NCBI GenBank assembly: GCA_027625915.1
Contig: JANTQA010000047.1
Coordinates: 7,440,001 to 7,504,000 of the forward strand
DNA: 64,000 nt
Reading direction: 5' to 3'
Source of the DNA: Anaeramoeba flamelloides
Lineage: Eukaryota > Metamonada > Anaeramoebidae
The notes beneath the pieces were generated by a model. That model was not told the DNA's origin. It saw only the letters and a list, made by a program, of their open reading frames with translations, and did not search any database. This document shows, in pieces, positions 1 through 12,087 of the stretch. Numbering within the stretch: the first letter of the stretch is position 1; the number at the start of each line of letters is the position of its first letter. Position numbers and translations under genes: made by a program.

Positions 1-87
1 ATATTTCCTTCCAATTTTGAGTTTGGAATAAGAAAAAAAAGAAAATAAAATTATTTTTATTTTTTCGTTTTTCTCTTTTTAGACCAA

Positions 88-1203
88 ATGTCTTTTTATG
101 AAAATACAAAAAAAAACAAAAAAAAAAAAAAGAAGCCAGATAAATCACAATTTAACAGAAACAAGAACAATTATGTAACCAATTTTTATCCAACTGAGCA
201 AGAGACAACTCATGTTGATGGATTAAAAAAGATACGTGCATACGAAACTAGCCAATTTCCCAAACGAAACCAGGAATTGTATAAACCAGAAATTGGGACA
301 AGTTCTAATGGTTCAAATTATTCTGAAGAAATATATGGGTACACAAATAATTTTGGACGAAGTCAACAAACAGAAAAAATTAATGGAAGAAAAGTGAAAA
401 GTAAAAAAAACATCAGTTGCCAAAATAATACTGATCTTCAAGAACAAAACAATAAATACAACCAAAAACAACAAAACAAAGAAGTTAAAAAATCTTTTGA
501 AATCTATCGTCACACAGGAATCCAAAAAACATCACTACAAATGCCAGAAAATGAAAGTCAAGAAATCCACGAAAGAGAAGAAAAGAAAGAAGATCTTGAT
601 GATTTAGAACAAGATCAAAAGTTTGACACTAAAGAAATAAATGAGTTGAGAAAAAAAAATCCCAAAAAATTAGAGAAAGTAAAAAAGAAACTAAAGAAAG
701 ATCTAAACAAAAAAGAAAAAGAGTGTATAATTTTAGAAGAACAATTAAAAGAAAAACAAGACATTTTTGAACAAAATTATAACGAGATTTCAAAAAATTA
801 CCGCAAATCAAAGATATATTCCCAAATAATCACAGAACACCAAAGTGTCCAACAACAAGATTTGGATCAGAAGATTGTTTTAGGTGTAAAAGAAATTGAA
901 AACAAAATGAAAAAAATTGATGAGCAACAGCAAGAAATAAATCAAAAAGCCACCAGCTTGAATTACCATTTTCAACAAATCGATAATTATTCCGAGACGG
1001 TCAAAAAATACCGAGAAAAAATCAATCAGAATAAAATTGAAATCTATAAACAATTTTATCTCATGACAGTTTATCAAAATTTGTTAGCTAACCCTCACCT
1101 AATAAATGAAGTTGTCAATAATAATGACAACACCATTCAAGAAGATGAACTTCAAAAAGAAATTTTAAATTTAGAAAAGAAAAAAAAACTGTTTGATAAA
1201 TAA
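88..1203 (+). CDS. Coiled-coil, Lys/Asn-rich protein of unknown function
   Basis: I do not recognise this 371-residue protein. Its N-terminal half is polar and low in complexity, with a lysine run at about residues 9-16 and many Asn, Gln and Ser. The C-terminal half is charged and predicted helical, with coiled-coil-like heptads at about residues 180-240 and 265-325. It has no signal peptide, membrane segment or enzyme motif. The ATG follows a T-rich tract ending in TTTTTAG just before ACCAAATG, so an upstream 5' UTR exon or a short leader exon is possible. The frame is open back only to about position 49. The stop is TAA, and an AATAAA poly(A) signal lies at 1221-1226. The length of the open frame in AT-rich DNA and the exon-like codon use make it a likely real gene, perhaps a structural or cytoskeleton-associated protein, but no function can be assigned. 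Confidence 0.7.
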   Translation: MSFYENTKKNKKKKKKPDKSQFNRNKNNYVTNFYPTEQETTHVDGLKKIRAYETSQFPKRNQELYKPEIGTSSNGSNYSEEIYGYTNNFGRSQQTEKINGRKVKSKKNISCQNNTDLQEQNNKYNQKQQNKEVKKSFEIYRHTGIQKTSLQMPENESQEIHEREEKKEDLDDLEQDQKFDTKEINELRKKNPKKLEKVKKKLKKDLNKKEKECIILEEQLKEKQDIFEQNYNEISKNYRKSKIYSQIITEHQSVQQQDLDQKIVLGVKEIENKMKKIDEQQQEINQKATSLNYHFQQIDNYSETVKKYREKINQNKIEIYKQFYLMTVYQNLLANPHLINEVVNNNDNTIQEDELQKEILNLEKKKKLFDK

Positions 1204-1842
1204 TTAACCTGAATTTTTGAAATAAAGTTAAAATTAAAAATTTTATTTAATTTTTTGTTTTTGCTATTTGATAAGGTTTACAATCCCTGGAATGGGGAAG
1301 GGAGTAAAATTTGATTTAATTGTTTCCTAATTGTTTGATCTGAAAATGATTATTTTTTTTTTGTTAGCAAATTATTGATCTATGATAAAGTGTCCAACTG
1401 AAAATCAGTATATTGTGTTTCGGTTCCTCTTTACTACTATATTTTTGATTGTTTAACATTTTATCAAAAAGTCACGAAGGTGTAATCATAAGCAATAATT
1501 AGACTTGAGCTTCATAGAACTACTAATTCTATGAAGAAATGGTTTTAATGATTATAAATCTGTTTTGCTCTTATAAAAACTAAACTTGAATAACAATCTG
1601 AACAAAATGTGTCTTGATTTATGGAGCTGATACAATTATTGAGAGAATTGTCCAGTTTTTATCCGTTTCATTGATACACCTAATTTAAATTAGTGATTTA
1701 GATAAGCGTCTTAACTATTAGTTCTCACTCTTTCATGAAAAAACAAAAAAATGAAATTATTAAATTTGACTTCAAAATAAAAAAATATCTACCATTTAAA
1801 TCGATATATATCTTTTATTTAATTTCAAATTTTGTCAATTGT

Positions 1843-1844
<2 letters not shown>

Positions 1845-1878
<34 letters not shown>
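1845..1878. repeat. (TA)n microsatellite
   Basis: An uninterrupted AT dinucleotide tract of about 34 bases in intergenic DNA. Confidence 0.95.
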
Positions 1879-1879
<1 letters not shown>

Positions 1880-2572
1880 TTGTCTTTTTTAAAAAATCAA
1901 TAAGAATACATTACATTTTTAAAAAATAGTTAATATATAAGCTATTTTCAAGAAAGTCGGGCTAATTTATTTTGGAATATATTTTTTAAACACAATCTTC
2001 AAAAAAGTATTTAAACACACAATACCAATAACTACCATTTATCAATTCTTGATTATAATTCAATTTGTTTATTAATATTGCATTACCAAAATAAAAGATA
2101 TTAATTTTTCTGATCTCGATTTTATCTGATATTTTTTAGGCTTGAAAATTGGTGTATAGTTTTTTCTTTTTGATTGAAAAAACCGTTTTCATAACTTGTT
2201 TAATCACAAAAAATTTTCCAATAGAATTGAAAACCTATATGCATTTTATTGTTTAAAAAATAATTAGTACCTTTTCCATATTTCCAGTTTTTTATTGAAA
2301 TTTGCTGTACATTGTTTTCACCAAAAAAAGTGCTATTTTTTTTTTTTTTTATTAATTTGGAAATTATTTCATCCTACATATTTGGAAATAAATAAATTAT
2401 CCATTTATTCGATTTGCATTAATATTAAACTTAATTTGGTATTATTAATTATTGAATACTCCAACTAACAAAGATGATTTTTTCGGAAATGTAAAAAAAA
2501 ATCTACCACTTTTTTGGAAATATCTTATATATACTATGTGGTTTACAGACAAATCTAATAACAACATAAATT

Positions 2573-3110
2573 TTGTTTTAGTAAAAGGGAGGCAAATTTT
2601 TTTTCAAATATCAAAAATATTAATATTAATTGACCTTTGAAGATTAAATAAGAAATAAGTAGTAGAAAAAACATAAAAAAAAGTTGATATCATCCTGAAA
2701 TAAAAGTAATAAAACAATAAATTTTTTTAAAAATTATGTAAAACCAAAATTCTTATTTGTGCCCTCTTTTAGAAAAAAAAAAAAAAATATTCATTTTGAT
2801 CTCCTATCAAAGATCAAAATAAATTCCAATAGAAATCTATATGATTTATCTACAATTATTTATACTTTTTCAATAACATTGGAATAAAACATTTTTAACA
2901 AGTGATTATGGGTCTTGCAATGAAAAAAAAATTACAAATGAATTAATTTTAAAAAAAAAAAATCGAAAAAATAGAAAAGAAAAAATCTCAATAACTGTTT
3001 TCGATTCTGAAATTTTTGAAAATAAATTTTTTCTTCTAATATCTTGTTCAAGTCCTTTAAAAAGATATATATTACATATTACAGCTGAACTCCTTTTACT
3101 GGAAAATGGT
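2573..3110 (-). mobile_element. Family D MITE-like element, copy 5
   Basis: This is the reverse complement of the elements at 9924, 34319, 37946 and 62165. Shared landmarks include the end CCAGTAAAAGGAGTTCAGCT near 3090-3110, the internal GCAAGACCCATAATCACTTG-type block, and the internal TTTGATCTCCTATCAAAGAT block near 2798-2818. About 540 bp with no reading frame, so it would be a non-autonomous DNA element. Boundaries were judged by alignment to the other copies. Confidence 0.65.
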
Positions 3111-3425
3111 TTATATTATTTATTTTCGTCAGACGAATGTGATATTTTTTTTCTAACAGAAAGAGTATAAATCATCAAATATTTTAATAAAAAATCTTTA
3201 AAAAGCGTTATTCAAAAAAAAATACTCCAAAATATTTAATCTGTCTCATTAAAATTATAAAATTTTATTGTTCTTTAGATTTTTTTGTCATTTTGTTATA
3301 TAATTAGGAAGGTAAAATTATAAAAAAACAACTTTTAATTTTAAAAAATCATAATGAAAAATACTTAAATGTATATATATATTCGATTACCTACTAACCC
3401 CAACTCTCTAGATAGTTTCAAAGTG

Positions 3426-3426
<1 letters not shown>

Positions 3427-3481
<55 letters not shown>
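3427..3481. repeat. (TTA)n microsatellite
   Basis: About 18 tandem TAT/TTA trinucleotides in intergenic DNA. Confidence 0.95.
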
Positions 3482-3482
<1 letters not shown>

Positions 3483-3777
3483 TGATTAGTAATAAAAATG
3501 ATAATAAAAAAAAAATTCGGTTCGAAAAACCAATAATTAATGACAGGTTATAAATTTTTATTTATTATTGGCACTATTTTTATAAATTTTAACTCCTTAT
3601 CACCTTTTATTCTTGATTAGTGTACTAGATTGATTATAATTTATAAAATTCAATAAAATGAGAAAAAAATTAGGATTGATGTGATTCTTTTACACCGGTA
3701 GAAAGATATATATGATTTTTTTCAAAGTTTTTGAATACTTTGAAAACTGATATTATTTCAAAACAAAACAATAATTT

Positions 3778-3779
<2 letters not shown>

Positions 3780-3811
<32 letters not shown>
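3780..3811. repeat. (TA)n microsatellite
   Basis: An uninterrupted AT dinucleotide tract of about 32 bases. Confidence 0.95.
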
Positions 3812-3812
<1 letters not shown>

Positions 3813-4220
3813 CTTTTCAATTAGTCTAAGAAAGTATATTATTATTTTATAATAATATTTTAATAATTTTTCTTCTCTTTTTTTATTTTTCTATTTTTTT
3901 GAACAACCCATTTTTCAAAAAAAATAATAACTCTAAGAACTATAAAGTATATTTATATGAGGTATTTCAAAAAAAAAAAAAAACGAAAAATGATAAAAAA
4001 AAATGATTTAGATGACATAATAATACAGAAAATGTAATAATAAGGGTAAAAATTGTTTGTCGTAAACCAAAATTGCTATAATATTTTATGTTTACAAATA
4101 AAAATGTATATATTTTTTTCAATGTATGTTAGTATTTTGATGGTTAGGATTGTCAATACCAAAAAAGGTATTAACAATAAATAAATAAATAAATTGATAT
4201 TATATATAGAAATAAACTCA

Positions 4221-4330
4221 TTTTCAGTCAAAGGGGGCATATTTTATTAAAGAAATAGAACATAATCTATGAGTTTAACAAATTATTCTTCTCAAAATAA
4301 AATTTCGATTTTTAAATCTGATCTTTTTTC
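4221..4330 (+). repeat. One end of a CAGTCAAAGGGG-type element
   Basis: The sequence TTTTCAGTCAAAGGGGGCAT, followed by a block around AGAAATAGAACATAATCTAT, closely matches the reverse complement of the element end at about 24160-24232 and also the element at 39464. The other end is not clear to me, so only the recognisable terminal block is listed. Confidence 0.55.
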
Positions 4331-5018
4331 CCTATTTATTCTTTTTTCTTTTTTACTATTTCAATCATAAAAATTATTTCTTACTTTTCTTTTTGTCTTT
4401 TCTGTTTGTCTATCCCAATTATTTTTAAAAAATTTTCCCCTTAATTTATAATATGATCAAGGCGATAATGGTGATAAAACCACGAAATAATGTTTATGGT
4501 TCGAGTAAAAGTGTGCTTATATCTATATATCGCCTCCATTGCATATTATAAAACCTATACCCCTTTTTAGGTACAATCTTTGAATTAAATTATTATTCAA
4601 AAAAGTTATTTTGAAAAATAAATTCATTAATTCAATAGAATTAAAAGAAAGACAAAAAAAAACATTTCTAAGAAAATTACCTTAATTTGAGAAATATATA
4701 TATGTTAAAACCTTTTGTGAAAAGTTTCAGATGTAAAAGAAGTTCTAAATTTAAAAAATAAAAATAAAAATTTCTGATTTTTAGAACTTAAATATTTTAA
4801 TATTTTTAGTTAATACTCCGGTAATCTATAAAATAAAATAAATTAAAATTTTCCTTTTTTATTATCTAATGATTCATTTTTAAAATATATACATTCTTTC
4901 TGTTCAGTATTTGTGGAAAACAGAAATATATACAATAAAAAGTTTAATTTTAAATTTCATTAATTTTTAATAAAGTTTTTTTTTTTTGATCAAATACCTC
5001 AGATCCAGATCTATTCAC

Positions 5019-5575
5019 TTAAGGTTAACAATCCCTGAAAGTTGACAAAAGATTATATTTTGTATGGTGTAGTGACTTTTTAATTTGGTTCTTATATGAT
5101 CTATCTTGTGTTTGGTATGGGTTTTAAGCGTTGTTAAAAATGACAATCTTTGAAAATTAATTTATTTTTTTTTTTGCAAAATCTGAATTGAAGAATGTAA
5201 GACTAATAGGTTCGAAGATAAGTTATCAAAAAATGTGATTTATGGGTTCTCAATTGAAATTTTTATTTTAGTTTGTTTTTTTTTTGGAACTTTTAAAATT
5301 TTTTTTTATTTTTTTAATTAAAAGAAAAGTAAATCAAAACTTTCTTACACAACCTAAAAATAAATATCTATATTTAAAAACCTGACAATCTATTAGTATT
5401 CAAACTTCTACATTCAATTACCTAAAAAAAATAAATTAAGTAAAATTGCCTTTTTGAACATCTATTAAAACCCATATCAAGCACAAGATCGATCATATAA
5501 AAACCAAATTAAAAAGTCACTACACCATACAAAAGATAATCGTTTTCTCAAATTTCAGCAATTGTAAACCTTAAC
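5019..5575. mobile_element. Family G foldback element with long TIRs, TTAA-flanked
   Basis: The left arm begins TTAAGGTTAACAATCCCTGA and runs about 110 bp. The right arm is its imperfect inverse and ends GCAATTGTAAACCTTAA. The arms share the segment around GGTGTAGTGACTTTTTAATT. Both tips meet the surrounding DNA at TTAA, which suggests a TTAA target-site duplication as used by piggyBac-type transposases. The interior has no long reading frame, so the element would be non-autonomous. Confidence 0.75.
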
Positions 5576-6961
5576 TAAATGATCTTAGTCTTCCAAAAAA
5601 AAAATTTAATATTTTTTTTTTGATGTAAAAAAACAAGTATTTTTGCTTAAAAAAGGATTTTATAAAGTATGTAGTATGAAGTATTTTACATCAAGAAAAA
5701 TTAATACTTTGAAATTTAATTTATTTTCAAATATAAAATCTTCTGATTTACTATAATTTCAAAGTTTATCATTTTAAACACTACTTACATCACTAATTTA
5801 GAATAATTAAAACATTTAAAGCAATTAAATTGACTCTTGAAAAATAAAAATCAAAGAAGTTATCAAAATGTGAGATGAATGTTTATGCGCTTTGCTTTTA
5901 TCATAATGTATGAAAAATATTATTTTTTCTTATCAACTTTTAGAATGAAGAACTTTGTCTTTCTTAGACTAGTTTTTTATTTTATTTTTTTTTATTTGTT
6001 TGTTTTAACATTGGGTTTGTCAGGATAAGCAAACTAGATAAAAGAATTACAAAAAATTATTATTATTTTTTTTTAAAACTTTTTTAAAAACTTTTTAAAG
6101 GTTTTATTAATTTGTAGAATCTCAAAGTCTTTTCAAATTTAAAAGTTCTAAATTTCTGATAATCTTTTAATTTTCTTGGAAAGACAAATTAAAATAATAA
6201 ATACAATTTCGTATCCATTATAAACAAGAAGGGTCTTATAATTTGAGAAGAGATCAAAAAAGGATTGTAAATATTTGATATTTCCTATTTAATGTTTAAA
6301 GACCTTAAAAATTCTTCAACTTTGAATTTGCACATCTTTTTATTTTTTTTTTTTACCAAAGTCCTTTTATAGCATAATTAACTGAAAGTTTATTTTCTTT
6401 TTGTTGTTTAAAATCGAACTCCAAAGATAGATTCTATTGAAAGAATTTTTTCATTGTATTCAAATTAAACTTTACTTTGGTGACTGATATCAAAAGAAAA
6501 GTCCCACAACAATAAAAAAAGAATTCAGAGAAAAAAACTTAAGGTAATATAATTTAGATAACCTGCTTTTAATTTTGATAAGGATCTATTTAAAATCTGT
6601 TATTTTTCCGTTTTTGAAACTGTTTTCCCAAAAACCGACAAAATATTTAATTTTCAAAATTTGTAAAAAAAAAATTATCATGTAGATTATCATATTCCAC
6701 AAAGATGAAATATTCAGAAGGAAGTCTTCGCAATGTTAAAACGGGTGTTCATTTCATTTTGAAAGAGACGTTATAAACAATACAGGTGGTAAGATTACAA
6801 TTACAGAAACAGAAAAATTTCAAAAGATATTTTCACAAAATTTTCATAATTTATTTTTAAAGGCTAAAATAAATCAATAAAATTATTGATATTTAACAAT
6901 TTATGAAAAATTATTTTTGAAAATAAGGTAATTTATTAATTTTATAATTTCAGATAAACAA

Positions 6962-8791
6962 TTATTTTTTATCTTTATTCATTAAATTTTTCTTTTCTTC
7001 TTTTTTGGTCGAATTGCTTTTGACACTTTTTTTAGGCCCCCAGTGCTTTTCAGGGTTGGGAAAAAACGCCTTAAATCCGGATTCGTCTTTCAATTGTTCT
7101 GAAGGAGTAAAATCGATTTTGATTTGATTTGGTTCCAATTTCGAGAATTGAGTAAAAACCTTGAATAGGAGGGCATTATTGCTTTTTAATTTTTTTAAAA
7201 CCTTTTCAGTTTCGCCCTTTTGCTTGATCCAGGCGTAATAAATCCGATAAATGAAATCTATTGGTGCGTTCGTCTTGATTGCGTTTTGCAGACAATGGGT
7301 ACTGGACTGTAGATACCCGGCGTTTAGCAATGCCGATTTCAATAGTTTTAACCGCAAGGAGGAGCATTTAAAAGTTGCATTTAAATTTTTCAGTGAATAA
7401 TACAATGGGGAATCTTGCAATTCAGACCTGATCATTTTTAAAATTCCCAGCATTCTTTTGTGTGTGGAAAAGGAATGCACGCCTTCGTTCTTGATCAAAA
7501 ATTCAATAGACTTTGTAACAAAGCTTTGGTCGTGGATTGGCTGGTTCCAAATCGGCCCTGCAAGCACCCAGTTTTGTGGGAAGTCTGGATCGAATAATTC
7601 TTTGATTGGTAAAACGTTGGGCCGATGTAGATTTGGGTTATCCTTCTTCCTATCGCTCGAATAGGTGCTTACAAGCGGCATAAATAGAAATTGGTCTGTA
7701 GTTGTCGACTGGAAAAGATGCGCCAATTTTGAAGCGCAGAATCTCGCTTCGCCGGCACCATCGAAGACCCGCACAAACATCCGAATATAGAAATCCATCG
7801 ACAGGGATAGCACCGGGACAATATATCTCTTGTACTTGTTAGCAGCCTTTTCAAGAGTGCCCAGGACCAGCCTGATTGCAAATTCGTGGCAATAGTGCCT
7901 TTTGATGGGCAATGCGCCGTACTTGTTGTGCACAGTCGTTGGGTTATTGCCACACAAAACAGTCATGTCTGTACAGGTGACACACAGCAACCCGCCGTTT
8001 TTGATGCTTTGCATGGTCGGCTCCAAAAAAATGGATGGCGAGCCATAGGGATCCAAATCGATCACATCAAATTGCAATTCCTTTGTACGGTGACTCATCA
8101 TTAAGTCGATCGCGTCGCTGTGCGTTGGGATCACCTCGCTTTCGGGGTTTATTTTATTCAATTTTACGTTTTTCTGGATCGACTCATATGCAGTCTCAGA
8201 GAGGTCGTTCGCGAGAATACTTGAAATCCCATCAATTTCTTTGAAATACCTGATACTTCGTAGCCCAGAAGCAGACAGGGCTTCCAAGATTTTTAATCCT
8301 TTAAAAGCTTCAAACGATCTTTTTCTTAATCGTTTGATTTTTTCTTCGCCTATTTGAAAGCTGATGGGATCTATTTCCTTTCGGTATTCGATGCTCGCGA
8401 TTTCGTTGTTCTTCTTTTTCCCATTCTCAATTAATTCTTGGGTCAATAGTTGTGCATAGGTTTGAATCACTAGCGTGCTCATGTCTCGGTTAATTATCTG
8501 AACAGGGTTATAAAAAACACTTTGGTCTTTGGGATTTGAAATTATCGCCAACCCTTCTTGAATAAATTGTTTATTTTGCTTTTCATTTTCTTTTTCTTTT
8601 TCTTTTTCCTTTTCTTTTTCCTTTTCTTTTTCCTTTTCTTTTTTTTTTTCTTTTTCTTCATTTGTTTTACTTTTTTTTTCTTTCTTTTTCTCGACAGCAT
8701 TAATGTTTGTTTCGTTGGTACAATTAGTTTTCTCTTCTTTGTTAGTTTTTGTTGGTTCAATTTTGTTGGTTTCTTTTGTTGAAGAACTCAT
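6962..8791 (-). CDS. TRM1: tRNA (guanine(26)-N2)-dimethyltransferase, TRM1 family
   Basis: This enzyme transfers two methyl groups from S-adenosylmethionine to N2 of guanine 26 in tRNA. The 609 residues begin with a Lys/Glu-rich tail (about 33-75) that the family does not normally have. The conserved body starts near FIQEGLAIISNP (76-87). The SAM-binding motif I is at 168-181 (ILEALSASGLRSIR), the acidic loop ANDLSE at 194-199, and the catalytic DLDPYGSPS motif at 245-253, followed by GGLLCVTCTDMTVLCGN (266-282). GPIWNQPIHD at 412-421 matches the family's GP.W..P.HD signature. Length is similar to yeast and human proteins. The Cys pairs that usually form a zinc knuckle before GPIW are not seen between residues 353 and 411. 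The start is the first ATG of the frame and the stop is TAA. There is no intron. The GC content is visibly higher than in the flanks. Confidence 0.96.
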   Translation of the reverse strand: MSSSTKETNKIEPTKTNKEEKTNCTNETNINAVEKKKEKKSKTNEEKEKKKEKEKEKEKEKEKEKEKENEKQNKQFIQEGLAIISNPKDQSVFYNPVQIINRDMSTLVIQTYAQLLTQELIENGKKKNNEIASIEYRKEIDPISFQIGEEKIKRLRKRSFEAFKGLKILEALSASGLRSIRYFKEIDGISSILANDLSETAYESIQKNVKLNKINPESEVIPTHSDAIDLMMSHRTKELQFDVIDLDPYGSPSIFLEPTMQSIKNGGLLCVTCTDMTVLCGNNPTTVHNKYGALPIKRHYCHEFAIRLVLGTLEKAANKYKRYIVPVLSLSMDFYIRMFVRVFDGAGEARFCASKLAHLFQSTTTDQFLFMPLVSTYSSDRKKDNPNLHRPNVLPIKELFDPDFPQNWVLAGPIWNQPIHDQSFVTKSIEFLIKNEGVHSFSTHKRMLGILKMIRSELQDSPLYYSLKNLNATFKCSSLRLKLLKSALLNAGYLQSSTHCLQNAIKTNAPIDFIYRIYYAWIKQKGETEKVLKKLKSNNALLFKVFTQFSKLEPNQIKIDFTPSEQLKDESGFKAFFPNPEKHWGPKKSVKSNSTKKEEKKNLMNKDKK

Positions 8792-9923
8792 TTTTGTTTT
8801 AAAAAGAGAGATTAATTCACAGACAAAACCCAGAAAAATGAATAAATAGTTGCGAGAACAATTTTGGGATTGTTAAAGAAATGGTTGACAAACCATTTTT
8901 GAAAAAAATCTACACTTTAAATGTTACTCCATTCAAAATTTTGAATTATTTTTTTGTTTCGTAATTAAAGATTTTCTGATTTTTCTTTTTTTTGATTGTT
9001 TAAAAGATAAGATGATTTTTTTGTCTCACCTAATATTGGAAAAAGGGTTTTCTTTTGTTGATCAACAAATAATAAAGAAATAAAAAATACCTATGATCAA
9101 AAGAGTTGATTTTATCAATTTTTTTAATCAGGATTTAAGGTTCACAATTCCTGAAAAGTGAAATATCGGTTGTCTTTTGTCAGGTGTAGTGGCTAATTAT
9201 TATGGTTCTTAATTGATCGATCTTCAAATATTTTTGACTTTTATTAACTGTTTAAAAGGAAATTTTTTTCTTTTTTTTTTGTACAATCCTACTTTGAATC
9301 AAAGTAATTTTAAATTTATAGATTTACAATCATAAATATGGTTTTAATGTTTAAATGTTGAGAGGTTTCTTTAATGTTGTTTTTATTTTACTTTGTGAAA
9401 AATTCTTTAAAAAGCGTTTTTTTTGAAATCAAGTAATTGGAGAAAAAAGTCATGAGATATTAGGAAAGATGTATATTCCAGTTTAAAACCCCAAAAAATA
9501 ATTTTTTTTTTTTTTATTTCAAAAAATGTTTTATGGATAAAATATTGATTCTTTTTTTATTTTTTGAATTTCGAAAGATAAAATACAATATTATCATTAT
9601 TTGACAACAAATTTCTTTTTTTTAAGAAATTTCTCTGAAAAAAATTTATTTTTATAATTTTTTAAAAAAAAAACAATTCAAAACCGAACAGAACACTTTT
9701 CAACTATGAAATAAAAAATTTAAAATAAGATATGTTGTATAAAAAGCGAATAATACTGACAAAAAAAGTTGGATTGTGAGAGTAATATGAATTTGATAAA
9801 AAAAAATTGAAAAAAATTATATTGACAATCAAAATTTCAAACCTTCGTGTGGTAGATAAGGTCATCATCATAATAATAAACCTACATGATGTATTTATCT
9901 TATAAAACTCAAATAAACAATTG

Positions 9924-10460
9924 TATAGTCAAAGGGGTACACTTATAATGGATTGTATAGACATGCGCCTAAAGTGTTAGAATTTATAATAGAAAAAATA
10001 TTATTTTAAAAATTTCAAAATTGAAATTATTTTTTCTCATTTTTTCTCAATTTACTACTGTTTTTTTTTTCGATTTTTTTTAGATAACCTAATTCATTGG
10101 TAATTTTTTTTTACTGCAAGACCGATAGTTGTTTTATATAAAAAATTTATTTTAATGTTACTGATAGAGTAAAAAAGATTGTAGATATAAAATATTATTT
10201 ATTTGTATTGAGAGTGTCTTTGGAACTTCAATTGAAAATCAAAATCGATTTTCTTGTTTTCTATTTCCTAATGAGCTACTGAAAAATTTTGGTTTTTTCA
10301 TTTTTTTATGAAAATATATTTTTTTTGAGTTTTATTTCCTACACTTACAAACTATTCTTTGATAAGTATTATTCTTCTTACTTCTTATTTCTTCCTAAGA
10401 GTTCAATTATAAAAAATAATTGAAATTAAATAATATATTGTTTCACTTTTGCTGAAACAA
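9924..10460 (+). mobile_element. Family D MITE-like element, copy 4
   Basis: It begins near ATAGTCAAAGGGGTACAC and ends near TTTGCTGAAACAA. Internally it shares ordered blocks with the copies at 34319 and 37946, for example AATTTCAAAATTGAAATTAT, GCAAGACCGATAGTTG and AACTATTCTTTGATAAGTAT. About 540 bp, no reading frame. Confidence 0.65.
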
Positions 10461-12087
10461 TTTTTTTAAAAAAAAATTTAATTTTAAACTTTCAAAAATA
10501 AGCAAAAATGTTAAAATAAACAACTAAAACCCCTATAATATCACTTGAAAATATACAAACAGTATATTTTTTTCAAAAATTTGAGAATTTTTTATTAAAT
10601 ACCAATAAACAATTACTTTAAAAATTCTTGATCTTATAAGTTTACAATCATAAAATTAATTTAAATGTTTTTGAATCACTTATTTTAATAATTTTAAAAG
10701 GTTTAATGAACAGAATCTCTCGTTTTATCTTTTTTTTTCAAGTATTAAGGTTTATAATTCTTCACTAAAAAAATTTTCCCAATATTTTGGTTACTTCAAA
10801 AAAATTTATCTTATTTTTAAGAAAAAAAACGCTTATTCCATTATAATATATAAGAAAATATATAGTAAATCCTTTTTATGTAAAAAGACTAGAAAATTCA
10901 ATTGAATTATAGATTTTTGATCTTAAAACCAATTATCAACAAATTAAATGGTTATTTCCTTTTTATAAAAGATTCTCGTTTTTACCTTTGGAAACATGGG
11001 GTTGTTAGAATATATTAAAACTTGATTATACTAGAGAAATAAATATTCTTAATATGTCTTTCCAGTATTGTAAGTATTTGAACTTTCTTGTTTATATACT
11101 TCAAACGATCAATAGAATGCTTGAAAGTAATTTTTCAACAAATCTTTTGAAATTGTTTTTTAGGTAATTATGATATTAAGTAAAAATATAATTTGAAATT
11201 AAAAAAAACTGTTTTATTAACTGTGTTTACTATCAAATTTTTTTTTTTTTGGTGGGATGATATAAATTTAGATTTATCTTTAATCAATGATTTTCATTTT
11301 TTTAGGTTCATTATATATGTTATTTACAGATCATATTTTTTCTCAAAAAACCTTATTAAACAATAATGAATAATATAAATCTTTTTAATATTGATATATA
11401 ATTAAAATTTCAGATTGAATTTTTTTTTTTTTTTTGTATAATTATCAAATTTCAAAATAGTGAAACGAAAATAATAGTAATTTAATATTTAGATATTATA
11501 AAAGTAAGCTTTTTTCTCATTTTTTATTTTAATATTTACTCAAAAAATAACCACATAAATCATTAAAGATTAATTTTTTCAATGATTTCTTAACGAAATT
11601 AGTTATATTTTCACTATTTTTCCAATCTGAAAAAATAATTTGTGAAAATAATTTCGAAGTTTATTAATAAATTTTTTTAAAAAAATTGAATTTTTTAGCA
11701 ATTAATTAAAATTTAGAAACAAAATTAAAAAAATAATTTTCTAGATAAAAGACTGAATTATATCTTTCTATAAATTTGTTAAGGAAAAGTGGATTTTTAT
11801 TGAAAATAGTTGGATTTTTTTAGGAAAACAAAGATCATAGTTTATTTGAAAGATCATCTTTTTTGTAAGATTATCCCTATAAAAAATATAGAGTAAAGTA
11901 AAACATAAGTCATTCATATTTTTAACACCAAATAAGAATATTTTCTGAATTTAGGCGTTACTCAGTAAATATTATTCCCTTACAGAGAATTTTTTGATCT
12001 TTCAAACATCTTACAAGTGTAATCATCCATGATCCAAATGGTAAGACGATATGTTCCAATTTTTTATTTGTGTTTGTTGTTTTTCAC

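Larger units (their letters stand above)
1204..6961. other. Intergenic region, repeat-rich
   Basis: There is no supported gene here. It holds a poly(A) signal for the upstream gene, several microsatellites, one full family D element, one end each of a family D-like and a family G element (around 4221 and 1271), and a full family G foldback. Short frames such as 2452-2640 lie in repeat DNA. A 23-codon frame starting at the ATG at 6705 looks coding-like but has no partner exons and is not called. Confidence 0.7.

Noticed and set aside
3427-3481. A possible CRISPR-like array
   Set aside because: It is a plain trinucleotide microsatellite with no spacers, and the genome is eukaryotic.
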